Assembly (NCBI GenBank): GCA_023392285.1 | Contig: JAEVZK010000015.1 | Location: 1 to 26,560 of the forward strand | Origin: Armatimonadota bacterium | GTDB lineage: Bacteria > Armatimonadota > Fimbriimonadia > Fimbriimonadales > Fimbriimonadaceae | Direction of reading: 5' to 3' | DNA length: 26,560 nt | Shown here: piece after piece, positions 13,143 to 20,357 of the stretch | Numbering within the stretch: position 1 is the first letter of the stretch | How the letters are laid out: the number at the start of each line of letters is the position of its first letter | Translations under genes and position numbers: made by a program | The notes under the pieces: generated by a model | Databases searched by the model: none | Told to the model about the DNA's origin: nothing | The model's input: the letters and a program-made list of their open reading frames with translations, nothing else

Positions 13143-13778
13143 ATGTACGTAAACGAGATTAAAAACGACGAAGAGATCGCCATCGCCTACCCTGCCTTCT
13201 CAACGACCTGCACCGCCAAATCCACCGATCTTCACCTCATGGCCGTCGATATGGCAGCCATTGAGGCCGCGGCAACCAACTTCAATGACGCCTTGCAGGC
13301 CGTTATTGCCGCCAAGCAGGCCTATCACGAGGCAATCGTCAACAAGGAGGCCGTGAAAGCGGCCAGCAAGGCCGTGGTTTGCAAGTACGTACGCAAGTTC
13401 CGCAGCGACCTGACGATTACGGATAGTCTGCTCGCCTTGTTGAATGTCGCGCCGCATACGCCGGCTGGTGTTGTGACTCCGGCAGTTTCGCCTACTTCCC
13501 TTGCTGGCACCATCGAGATCGACGGAGCGGTCAAGCTCACTTGGAGCCGAGGCAGCAATATCTATCCGACCACCTTCATCGTCGAATCGCAGAGCTCGCC
13601 AACCGGCCCGTGGAGCCTCGTCGGTACCACGACGAAGACGAAGTTCGACACCTCCACCCCGGTCGGCCAATATATCGCCTTTCGCGTGACCGCCGTACGC
13701 GGCAATTCGAAGAGTGCCCCATCGGCGCCTTTCGGCTTCTTCTACAGCAGCACGGTCGAGCTGCCGCAGGCTGCTTAA
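13143..13778 (+). CDS. Fibronectin type III domain protein
   Basis: A 211-residue protein without a classical signal peptide. Residues 30-90 are an Ala/Lys-rich helix (MAAIEAAATNFNDALQAVIA then KQAYHEAIVNKEAVKAAS) that could form a coiled coil. After a Pro/Thr/Val-rich linker (about 105-122), residues 125-205 form a fibronectin-III-like beta-sandwich: DGAVKLTWSRGSNIYPTTFI, VESQSSPTGPWSLVGTT, VGQYIAFRVTAVRGNSKSAP, with the usual core Trp and Tyr. Such proteins bind polysaccharides or surfaces; this one has no enzyme part. The ATG is preceded by AAGGAG nine bases away, and that site can be covered by an upstream complementary sequence. A strong terminator follows, so it forms a one-gene unit. 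No export route can be read from the sequence. Confidence 0.78.
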   Translation: MYVNEIKNDEEIAIAYPAFSTTCTAKSTDLHLMAVDMAAIEAAATNFNDALQAVIAAKQAYHEAIVNKEAVKAASKAVVCKYVRKFRSDLTITDSLLALLNVAPHTPAGVVTPAVSPTSLAGTIEIDGAVKLTWSRGSNIYPTTFIVESQSSPTGPWSLVGTTTKTKFDTSTPVGQYIAFRVTAVRGNSKSAPSAPFGFFYSSTVELPQAA

Positions 13779-13799
13779 TTCACCTGGACAAGCGCTGGG

Positions 13800-13830
13800 A
13801 AGCTCGGGCCATTCGGCCCGAGCTTTTGTC
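13800..13830 (+). terminator. Rho-independent terminator after the fnIII gene
   Basis: A perfect 11-bp stem (13800-13810 with 13815-13825) closes an ATTC loop, followed by TTGTCTATTTCTTGT. It sits 21 bases after the stop and overlaps nothing but the tail of the convergent peptidase gene. Confidence 0.88.
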
Positions 13831-15866
13831 TATTTCTTGTCCGGCGTGAGGCCCAGATGCTTATAGAACGCATCCATATTGGGCTCGCGTCCAAGATAAT
13901 CTCGGAGCATGTCCATCGCGTCCATCGATCCTCCGCGGGCGAGAATCTTCGAACGGTAGTACTCTCCCGCCTTGGGGCTGGTGACGCCTAGTTCCTCGAA
14001 GCGCTGATACATATCTTGCGCATAGACGAGCGACCAGAGGTACCCGTAATACGCGCCGTTGTATCCGACGAGGTGGGTGAACGAGCTTTGGAACATCGTC
14101 CCGGGCACGGCCTTATAGATCGTGCTCTTCTCGTAGATGGCATTTCCAACAGTAGTAGTATCGACTACTCCTCCCTTTGCGGTGTGGAATGCCTGGTCCA
14201 TTTCGCCTAGATAGAGCTGACCCTGGGTTTCGATTCCGCTGCCGAGGGTGCGCGCCTTCTGCATCCCTTCGAGGAGCTTGGCAGGGAGCGGCTGGCCCGT
14301 CTTATAGTGCTTGGCGAACATGTTGAGGACCTTCGGCTCCCAAACCCAGTTCTCCATCATCTGGGACGGGGCCTCGACGAAGTCCCGCTCGACTGCGGTT
14401 CCTGAGAATCGCCCGTAATGAGTGTTCGTGAGGAGCTGGTGCAAGCCGTGCCCGAACTCGTGAAAGAAGGTTTCGACCTCATCGTGCGGCATGAGCGAGG
14501 GCTTATCGGCGGTCGGCTTGGTGAAGTTGCAAACGAGTGCGGCGAGGGGCGTCTGGACCGTGCCATCATCCCAAACTCTGCGCTGCTGCAATCCCCAGCA
14601 GGCGGCGTGGGTGTACTTGCCGGGGCGCGGGAAGAGGTCGGTGTAGATGCGGCCGAGGAGCTTGCCGTCGCTCTTGTCTCGCATCTCCCAGAGCTTCACA
14701 TCGGGGTGCCAGATGGGGAGGCCGAGCTTTGGCGCGTCGGCAGTAACGTCCTTCCATTCGATGTTATAGAGCTGCGAGGTGACATCGAAGAACCCTTGGA
14801 AAACTCGCTCCATCGGGAAGTACTCGGCGACCTTGTCAGAGTCGACGGCATACTTCTTCTTCATCAGATAATTCTTGACGTAGGCGTAATCCCAGGGCAT
14901 AAACCCTTTGGATTTGGGATCGATTTGCTTCTTGGCGGCCTCGAATTCCTTCAGGTCCATCTCGGCTTTCTTTCGGACGACGGGCTCGAGGTCGGCATAG
15001 AACTTGGCGACGTTGGCCGAGTTCTTGGCCATGCGGGTGGCGAGGACCATATCGACCGAATTCTCGTACCCGAGGAGATGGGCGGCCTCGTCTCGGAGCT
15101 TGATGAGCTGCTCGAGGACGGCAACGTTCTTCTGCCCGGCTCGGCGACGGTACTCGGTCCAGATTTTCTGCCGGGTGGTGGCGTTCGGGCAGTTCTCCAT
15201 GACGCTGATGTAGGTCGGCCCGTCGACTCGGACGAGATAAATGCCATCGGAGAGGGTCTGCCGATCGAGGGTGTCTTTGGGGACGCCTTTGAGCTCTTCG
15301 GGAGTGAGGGGAACGGTGGTCTCGTCGTCGGCGATGTTCTGGCCGAACTCAATTCCGAGCTTGTTCAGCTCCTTTTCGATCTCGGCGAGGCGGTCCCGCT
15401 TGTCTTTTGGCAGGTCCATGCCAGCGAGGTGGTAGTCGCGCATGGTGAAATCGAGGAGCCGCTTCTGCTCTCCTTCGAGCTTCGGCTTGGAATCGGCATA
15501 TTCCTTGATCGCGTTGTAAAGATCCTCGCGCTTGCCGAGATCGATCGCCCAGTTCGTGACGAGTTCGTCGGCGGCTCTGGATTGATCGCGGACACTTGCA
15601 TCGGGCGACACGTTCTGCATAAAGATGAAGAGCGAGGTGTCGTCATCGAGGCGGACATTGATCGCGTCGAGTGCGCCGAGAGTGTTGTCGAAGTTGCGTT
15701 CCGCTTTGGGGACCGCGATAATCTTGGCGACGCCGTCGTCGGCTCGCTTGAGAGCAGCTTTGATATCTTCTGGCACGTCTTGCGCGAAAGCACACGCGAT
15801 TGCAAGGATTCCAGAAAGGATCAGAGCGGCTTTAAGAAGTGGTTTTTGCCTACTCATAATTTTCAT
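13830..15866 (-). CDS. M3 family zinc metallopeptidase (peptidyl-dipeptidase/oligopeptidase type), exported
   Basis: Cleaves short peptides with a single zinc ion. The 678 residues are typical for Dcp/OpdA-like M3 enzymes. Residues 1-28 are a signal peptide (MKIMSRQKPLLKAALILSGI then AIACAFAQ), so it probably works in the periplasm, as E. coli Dcp does in part. The zinc site is FFHEFGHGLHQLL (His469, Glu470, His473), and Glu498 in ERDFVEAPSQMMENW supplies the third ligand, in the order and spacing expected of the family. Upstream FTKPTADKPSLMPHDEVETF and the C-terminal LVGYNGAYYGYLWSLVYAQD motif are also family hallmarks. ATG 15866 is used; ATG 15857 would trim three residues. A TAGTAT box nine bases upstream suggests a very short leader. 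Dcp and OpdA cannot be separated by eye. Confidence 0.93.
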   Translation of the reverse strand: MKIMSRQKPLLKAALILSGILAIACAFAQDVPEDIKAALKRADDGVAKIIAVPKAERNFDNTLGALDAINVRLDDDTSLFIFMQNVSPDASVRDQSRAADELVTNWAIDLGKREDLYNAIKEYADSKPKLEGEQKRLLDFTMRDYHLAGMDLPKDKRDRLAEIEKELNKLGIEFGQNIADDETTVPLTPEELKGVPKDTLDRQTLSDGIYLVRVDGPTYISVMENCPNATTRQKIWTEYRRRAGQKNVAVLEQLIKLRDEAAHLLGYENSVDMVLATRMAKNSANVAKFYADLEPVVRKKAEMDLKEFEAAKKQIDPKSKGFMPWDYAYVKNYLMKKKYAVDSDKVAEYFPMERVFQGFFDVTSQLYNIEWKDVTADAPKLGLPIWHPDVKLWEMRDKSDGKLLGRIYTDLFPRPGKYTHAACWGLQQRRVWDDGTVQTPLAALVCNFTKPTADKPSLMPHDEVETFFHEFGHGLHQLLTNTHYGRFSGTAVERDFVEAPSQMMENWVWEPKVLNMFAKHYKTGQPLPAKLLEGMQKARTLGSGIETQGQLYLGEMDQAFHTAKGGVVDTTTVGNAIYEKSTIYKAVPGTMFQSSFTHLVGYNGAYYGYLWSLVYAQDMYQRFEELGVTSPKAGEYYRSKILARGGSMDAMDMLRDYLGREPNMDAFYKHLGLTPDKK

Positions 15867-15953
15867 ACGCCGAGGATACTACGGGGCAAAGTAGCTGCCC
15901 AGATCCCGGAAACTGCTCTTGTTTACCGCATTTGCGGCGGCTGGTCGCGGCAG

Positions 15954-15959
15954 TATGAT
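15954..15959 (+). promoter_or_regulatory. TATGAT box six bases before a GTG start
   Basis: TATGAT, then AGTTGG, then GTG at 15966. TTGCGG at 15932-15937, 16 bases upstream, is a weak -35. There is no ribosome site. The layout TATGAT-AGTTGG-GTG is strikingly close to TATAGT-TAGTTC-ATG at the next gene (16360). Confidence 0.5.
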
Positions 15960-15965
15960 AGTTGG

Positions 15966-16364
15966 GTGGACGAGATGGAGGAGAATCCCCTGGTGCAGAT
16001 TGGGGTTGCCGGTGCGCTGACCCGGGAGCTGCAGCAGGATCACGCGCAGTTCGTGCAGTATTTTGCGAACGCGCTCTCCTCTGCCTTTCCGAGCCAGGCG
16101 GAGCTCCTGTTCGAAGGGGGCTTCTTGCGCAAGAAGGAGCTGGTCGGCGTGTCGATCCGGCTGGGCGACAACTTGTACGCGATCCGCAAGGGCGCGCGCA
16201 CTTCCTTGTCGGCGACGAAGAGCCATTTTGTGCGCGGCATCTCACTAAAGACTGAGGATCTGCCAGTGGACCAGTGGCTTGCCGAGATCTCGGCAGAATT
16301 GGAGCGCCACGTCGAGGGAAATTCATCTTCCCGCGATGCACTGGCCCGCGCTCTTGGTATATAG
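15966..16364 (+). CDS. Small unknown cytoplasmic protein
   Basis: No family recognised. From GTG 15966 the protein has 132 residues; ATG 15975 would give 129. GTG is chosen because a TATGAT box lies six bases before it. The sequence reads MEENPLVQIGVAGALTRELQ, HAQFVQYFANALSSAFPSQA, GFLRKKELVGVSIRLGDNLY, then SHFVRGISLKTEDLPVDQWL and a helical C-terminus (ISAELERHVEGNSSSRDALA). The pattern is helix, short strands (VGVSIRLGDNLYAIRK), helix, with no signal peptide or metal motif. A much longer frame continues upstream through the peptidase gene in antisense, but that part has the composition of a shadow frame. The gene lies in front of the tandem YbjQ gene with an eight-base gap, so the two probably belong together. 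Function unknown. Confidence 0.68.
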   Translation: MDEMEENPLVQIGVAGALTRELQQDHAQFVQYFANALSSAFPSQAELLFEGGFLRKKELVGVSIRLGDNLYAIRKGARTSLSATKSHFVRGISLKTEDLPVDQWLAEISAELERHVEGNSSSRDALARALGI

Positions 16365-16365
16365 T
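16360..16365 (+). promoter_or_regulatory. TATAGT box six bases before the YbjQ-like start
   Basis: TATAGT, then TAGTTC, then ATG 16372, without a ribosome binding site. It overlaps the stop codon of the upstream gene (TAG at 16362-16364). It suggests a leaderless internal start for the YbjQ-like gene. Confidence 0.45.
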
Positions 16366-16371
16366 TAGTTC

Positions 16372-17181
16372 ATGTCATTTGTTGCAGGATCACGAGAAGG
16401 TCTTCCCGAACATGCCCGCAGGCGCTTGCAGGAGATGGCTCAGAGAAAGTTCTTTACGAGCGATCTCAGCATCAACGAATTCTTGTTGACCAAGCAAGCG
16501 GGTTTCGATCCCGTGGGACTGGTCATGGGAAGTTCCATTTATCATGTGGGCCTCCAGCTCGGAAGAGTCTTTCAGAACATGGAGTTGGACATCCTCACTC
16601 AAGCGATGTACCACGCCCGCGAGTTGGCGATGACTCGGATGGAAGAAGAGGCGGACGCTTTGGGTGCGGACGGGATCGTGGGGGTGCGGCTTGAGGTCAC
16701 CCGCTACGCTTGGGGAGCGGAAATGGCGGAGTTCATGGCGGTCGGCACCGCGATCAAAGCTCGCGATGGCGGGAACTGGCGAGCGGCTGATGGAAAACCC
16801 TTTACCTCGGATCTAAGCGGGCAAGACTTTTGGACTCTTTTGCAGACTGGCTACCGCCCTTTGGGCTTAGCGATGGGAACATGCGTGTACCATGTCGCCC
16901 ACCAAGGACTGATGCAATCTCTCAAGCAAGTCGGCCGCAACATGGAGATGCAGAACTACACTCAGGCGCTCTACGACGCGCGTGAGTTGGCGCTCTCGCG
17001 GATGCAGGCGGAAGCCGAGCGTGATGGCGCAATCGGCATCGTCGGCAGCCAAGTCAAAGAGAATTCACATGGTTGGGACAGCCACGTGATCGAGTATTTC
17101 GCGGTTGGCACATCGGTCGTCGAATCTAGAGCGGATCATCAAGTTCCGGCTCCGCAGATGACGCTGCCTATTTCCGGCTAG
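16372..17181 (+). CDS. Tandem YbjQ-like (heavy-metal-binding/UPF0145-type) protein
   Basis: YbjQ domains are small pentamer-forming folds of unclear function, sometimes called heavy-metal-binding. This 269-residue protein carries two copies. Copy one (about 26-131) has FFTSDLSINEFLLTKQAGFD, VGLVMGSSIYHVGLQLG, then MYHARELAMTRMEEEADALG, ADGIVGVRLEV and EFMAVGTAI. Copy two (about 144-254) repeats it as FTSDLSGQDFWTLLQTGYRP, LGLAMGTCVYHVA, LYDARELALSRMQAEAERDG, AIGIVGSQV and EYFAVGTSV. The duplication is plain, with FTSDLS and YHV in both. The closing ADHQVPAPQMTLPISG is a flexible tail. No membrane segment is seen. It starts eight bases after the previous gene and is followed by a 221-base gap. 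The match to YbjQ rests on the ARELAxxRMxxEAxxxGAxGIVGV helix-strand motif. Confidence 0.83.
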   Translation: MSFVAGSREGLPEHARRRLQEMAQRKFFTSDLSINEFLLTKQAGFDPVGLVMGSSIYHVGLQLGRVFQNMELDILTQAMYHARELAMTRMEEEADALGADGIVGVRLEVTRYAWGAEMAEFMAVGTAIKARDGGNWRAADGKPFTSDLSGQDFWTLLQTGYRPLGLAMGTCVYHVAHQGLMQSLKQVGRNMEMQNYTQALYDARELALSRMQAEAERDGAIGIVGSQVKENSHGWDSHVIEYFAVGTSVVESRADHQVPAPQMTLPISG

Positions 17182-17290
17182 CGGCTCTCCCGTCCGCGAA
17201 AAGACGCCGTCGTGCGTCCGTCCTCTGCTTGCATCAGGCTGAAAAGGAAGGTCGGTCCACCTTTTCTGAATCCCTTCTCCCGCCAACCCT

Positions 17291-17323
17291 GTAGATTTGC
17301 CAGCGAAATCCCGACAAATCTAC
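17291..17323. promoter_or_regulatory. Perfect 9-bp inverted repeat upstream of the pilus operon
   Basis: GTAGATTTG (17291-17299) and CAAATCTAC (17315-17323) are exact complements separated by 15 bases. The element lies 80 bases before the first gene of the operon, in a 221-base gap with no gene. It could be an operator for a dimeric regulator or a leader hairpin. A second, imperfect stem GAAAAGG...CCTTTTC (17241-17247 with 17260-17266) lies upstream and may end the YbjQ transcript. No clear -10 is seen. Confidence 0.45.
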
Positions 17324-17402
17324 TGTGCCGCGCGAACGCGCTAGTTTTGGCTGTTCAGATAACCCAGCTAGACAGAACCGTGGCCAAGTTACGGGCTTTA
17401 GA

Positions 17403-18620
17403 ATGATCAGACTGTTCAAGCACTCGCCGCTACAGATTGCTCCCAGCAAACGACGAAAGGTGGTTCTGCCCTCGGCAGAGGACCGCTTGAAGGCGGTTCT
17501 CACCTCTTCATCGGAGCTTGGCCTTGGCAGCGATCTCAAAGATGGCCTCTTGACCGCCCTTAAGGCGGCGATCAAGACAACCGGTGCCTCGTGCGGGTAC
17601 GTGATGCTCGTGGATGAGGTTCAGGGCAAGAAGTTCCTGCGGGCCGAGGTTGCCTACAGTGCCGACGGACCAATCGAATTTCCAGACCGGCTCGAATTTG
17701 GAGTCGGGCTCAGCGGCTTCGTCGCCAAAATGGGACAAACCGTCGCCATTGCCAATACCGACGGCGAGCAGCAGCTTTACGACGGAGTAACCGAGGGCGT
17801 GAAGTCAGGTGCCTCGACCCCCGTGATCATGCGCACCGCGGGCCGTCGCGGCAAAGCCGCCGAAGACAAGATTTTAGGTGTCTTAACTCTGCTCAGCACG
17901 GTCAGCAACAAGCCATTCAGCAAGAAGCAGCTCGAGATGCTGAAGGGATTTGGTGCCCAGGTCTCAATGGCGCTCACCAACACGCGGATGGATTCGATGC
18001 GGCAGGAAAGCATCGTCGAAACTCTTTCCAAGGTAGCGACCGCCCTCGAAGCGCGCGATAAATTCTTCCGTGGCCACTCGCTTCGAGTTAGCGAATTGAG
18101 TCAGCGAATCGCTGAAAAGCTTGGGTTCGACAAAGACGCTTTGGATGAGCTGCGATTTGGAACCATTCTCCTCGATATCGGCAAAGTCTACGTGCCTGAT
18201 TCGATCTTGACCAAGCGCACACCGCTCACGGATCTGGAGTTCGAGACCTTGAAGCAGCACACCGTCCAAGGCTTTGAGCTTTGCAACCGGCTTGGACTTT
18301 CTGAAGCGGTGATGATGATCATTCGCAACCACCACGAAAAGCTCGACGGAAGCGGCTATCCCGACGGTCTGCGAGGTGGCGAGCTGCCACTTTCGCTTCG
18401 CATTGTGTGCGTTGCCGATTCTTTCGATGCGATGATCAGCAAGCGTCCCCACCGAGATGCTCTTAGCATCGAGCACATCATTTCAGAACTTAGCCGCTAC
18501 GCTGGCAAGCACTACGATCCTCTCGTCGTCGAGACTTTGAAGCTGCTGCACAGCACCGGCATGCTCAAAGATCTCTATCCGAGCTCTGGCAAACAGGACG
18601 GCCGCAAGGAGGTCGCTTAG
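17403..18620 (+). CDS. GAF-HD-GYP protein with a broken HD dyad
   Basis: HD-GYP domains are metal phosphodiesterases that hydrolyse cyclic-di-GMP or cGAMP. The 405 residues (ATG 17403; the frame is open to a GTG at 17325 but that has no support) hold a GAF domain at about 28-195 (ASCGYVMLVDEVQGKKFLRA, FGVGLSGFVAKMGQTVAI) and an HD-GYP domain at about 205-390. His225 (GHSLRV), His286 (LKQHTVQGFEL), His310-His311 and GSGYP (316-320) with Asp339 (VADSFDAM) are all present. The canonical LLHDIGK is however TILLDIGK: residue 257 is Leu (codon CTC at 18171-18173), so the first His of the HD pair is lost by what would be one base change. Asp258 and Lys261 remain. The gene is five bases ahead of pilM, hence co-transcribed with the pilus genes. 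Either it is a non-catalytic sensor or the metal site is altered. Confidence 0.9.
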   Translation: MIRLFKHSPLQIAPSKRRKVVLPSAEDRLKAVLTSSSELGLGSDLKDGLLTALKAAIKTTGASCGYVMLVDEVQGKKFLRAEVAYSADGPIEFPDRLEFGVGLSGFVAKMGQTVAIANTDGEQQLYDGVTEGVKSGASTPVIMRTAGRRGKAAEDKILGVLTLLSTVSNKPFSKKQLEMLKGFGAQVSMALTNTRMDSMRQESIVETLSKVATALEARDKFFRGHSLRVSELSQRIAEKLGFDKDALDELRFGTILLDIGKVYVPDSILTKRTPLTDLEFETLKQHTVQGFELCNRLGLSEAVMMIIRNHHEKLDGSGYPDGLRGGELPLSLRIVCVADSFDAMISKRPHRDALSIEHIISELSRYAGKHYDPLVVETLKLLHSTGMLKDLYPSSGKQDGRKEVA

Positions 18621-18625
18621 CTAAG

Positions 18626-19786
18626 ATGCCAAGCGCTGCGCCGCAGAGGGCCGTTGGCCTCGATATTGGGACGAGAGATGTTAAGCTGGTCACGCTATCC
18701 ACTAGCGTGGGTGGCGTGGCCGTCGAAAGCGTCCGGGAAATTCGGATTCCAGCAGGAATCATCCTCGACGGGGCCGTTGAAGATCGGAAAGAATTTGCCA
18801 AGACGGTGCGGCTTGCACTTGCCGAAGAAGGCGTGCTCTCCTTGAACGCCGCAATCTCGATTCCAACTCATTCCGCAACGTTGCGTTGGGTGAGCTTGCC
18901 ACAACTTGGCGAGGAAGAACACCGGGTTGCTGCTGCGTTCAAGGTGAAGAAGCACCTTCCCTATCCAATCGATGATGCGTATCTGTCGACGTCTCCCGTC
19001 CAGGTGATGAACGAGGACGGCATCGGGGACTCGCTCGTGATCTCAGTTCCGCGTCACATCATCTCCACACGGGCGTTGGCTGTTGAGCGGGCTGGACTTA
19101 GGCCAGTGGCGGCCGAACTTGAGGCGCAGGCGCTGCTGAGAATAGTTGAGAGAAACCTTGGGCATCGGAACTCGCTTCTTCGCGACGCTTCGATGACGAT
19201 CGTCGACATCGGTGGGACGAACACAGAAATGTATGTCGTTCAGAACCAGAAGCTGCAATTCATCCGTTCGGTGAGATTCGGAACCGCACGAATCGCTCAC
19301 GTAGTGGCGGACGAAATGGGCGTGTCGGAGGCGCTTGGTCACAAGATGCTGGCGAATCCACTCGGCAAGCTCGATCTTGATGGCATGCTCAGCCTGCCGT
19401 ATGAGGGACAGACGGTGAAGGTCAAGATTCGTGATCAAGTCGACATGCTCGTGAAGGAGATCAGCCGACTCATGCGGTATTTCCGCTCGCTCCATGCTGA
19501 GCGAAGCTACGCCGGAATCCTCGACCACATGATGCTTTGCGGAGGACTCGCCAACTTGGCTGGTCTGCCGGAGTACCTGGCAGCGCAGCTGCGAGTCCGG
19601 ATCGAACCTATCGAGCCATTCGCAGGGATGACCCTAAATATCGACAACCGCGCTTTTGAGCTGGCTTCGCACAATCAGAATTCTTTCGCCATCGCGGTGG
19701 GCTTGGCCCTGTCGCAGATTGTTACTAACGAACAAGAGGAGATAGCAGATGTCAACCATGACTTTGCCTGGGCGCGAAGCGCCTAG
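18626..19786 (+). CDS. pilM: Type IV pilus assembly protein PilM
   Basis: PilM is an actin-fold ATP-binding protein on the cytoplasmic face that binds the N-terminus of PilN and links the alignment complex to the motor. The 386 residues start with AVGLDIGTRDVKLVTL (phosphate-binding loop 1), followed by the SHS2 insert (LPQLGEEEHRVAAAFKVKKH then LPYPIDDAYLS, about 93-120) and a second phosphate loop, TIVDIGGTNTEMYVVQ (191-206), with SVRFGTARIAHVVADEMGVS and the C-terminal LCGGLANLAGLPEYLAAQL. A ribosome site GGAGG is 14 bases upstream, rather far. The gene overlaps pilN by 38 bases. The family is secure. Confidence 0.93.
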   Translation: MPSAAPQRAVGLDIGTRDVKLVTLSTSVGGVAVESVREIRIPAGIILDGAVEDRKEFAKTVRLALAEEGVLSLNAAISIPTHSATLRWVSLPQLGEEEHRVAAAFKVKKHLPYPIDDAYLSTSPVQVMNEDGIGDSLVISVPRHIISTRALAVERAGLRPVAAELEAQALLRIVERNLGHRNSLLRDASMTIVDIGGTNTEMYVVQNQKLQFIRSVRFGTARIAHVVADEMGVSEALGHKMLANPLGKLDLDGMLSLPYEGQTVKVKIRDQVDMLVKEISRLMRYFRSLHAERSYAGILDHMMLCGGLANLAGLPEYLAAQLRVRIEPIEPFAGMTLNIDNRAFELASHNQNSFAIAVGLALSQIVTNEQEEIADVNHDFAWARSA

Positions 19787-20357
19787 CACCCAAAAACGAA
19801 TCGACGTCGAGGCTAATCTTCTCCAAGATTGGCTGCAAGAGAGGCGTGAGCTGCGCAAGCAGTTGCATATTCGACTTACCGCCATCGCCGTAATCGCCGT
19901 GGTTGGTGGGGCTTCGATCGTCAAATTGAATGCTCAGAGAACCGCTCTTGCCGCGGAAGTTAAGCCTCTGGAGAAGCGCCTGAAAGTCCTCAACCAAGAC
20001 TACGCGGAGTTGGCTCCGGCCGCCTCTGCTGGGGAAAGCGAGGCTGAAATCGTGAAGACGACGGCGCTCACCCAGAGCTATGGACAGCGCTTTTTAGGCG
20101 AGATGATCGCCTTGATGAATAACTCGTCTGGGTCGATGGCGCTTAGCTCATTCAAGCAGGACGTACTCGGAGGAGAAGTGAAGCAGAGCGGCCAAGCGGA
20201 CGCTGAAAACTATCTCAGCGCGAACGATTTTATTCAGCGCAACAACGATCCCGCCAAGCACAGCAATGCGGTGCTTGTATCTACCTCTCGCAGTGATGTC
20301 CTCGCCAATGATGGAGTCTCATTCCAATTTGTAAAGAAGGTGCGGATTAGCCAATGA
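19749..20357 (+). CDS. pilN: Type IV pilus assembly protein PilN-like
   Basis: PilN is a bitopic inner-membrane protein; its short cytoplasmic tail binds PilM and its periplasmic part pairs with PilO. The 202 residues fit: an N-terminal tail (MSTMTLPGREAPSTQKRIDV then EANLLQDWLQERRELR) where PilN would carry an INLLP-like motif, here NLLQDW, then one membrane helix at about 40-60 (HIRLTAIAVIAVVGGASIVK), a coiled coil (TALAAEVKPLEKRLKVLNQD) and a ferredoxin-like periplasmic part. A strong ribosome site (GAGGAG at 19736-19741) fixes the start, inside the end of pilM. Sequence similarity of PilN proteins is low; the assignment rests on topology and on its position between pilM and pilO. Confidence 0.83.
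   Translation: MSTMTLPGREAPSTQKRIDVEANLLQDWLQERRELRKQLHIRLTAIAVIAVVGGASIVKLNAQRTALAAEVKPLEKRLKVLNQDYAELAPAASAGESEAEIVKTTALTQSYGQRFLGEMIALMNNSSGSMALSSFKQDVLGGEVKQSGQADAENYLSANDFIQRNNDPAKHSNAVLVSTSRSDVLANDGVSFQFVKKVRISQ

Noticed and set aside
14418..15965. Forward open frame of over 500 codons opposite the M3 peptidase
   Set aside because: It runs antisense to a peptidase with all catalytic motifs; its composition (runs of Val/Gly/Glu/Leu) is that of a mirror frame. Only the last 132 residues, outside the peptidase gene, are accepted as a gene.
17325..17402. GTG start for the HD-GYP protein
   Set aside because: The added 26 residues are not family-like, and the region includes part of the gap next to an inverted repeat; ATG 17403 starts the conserved chain.
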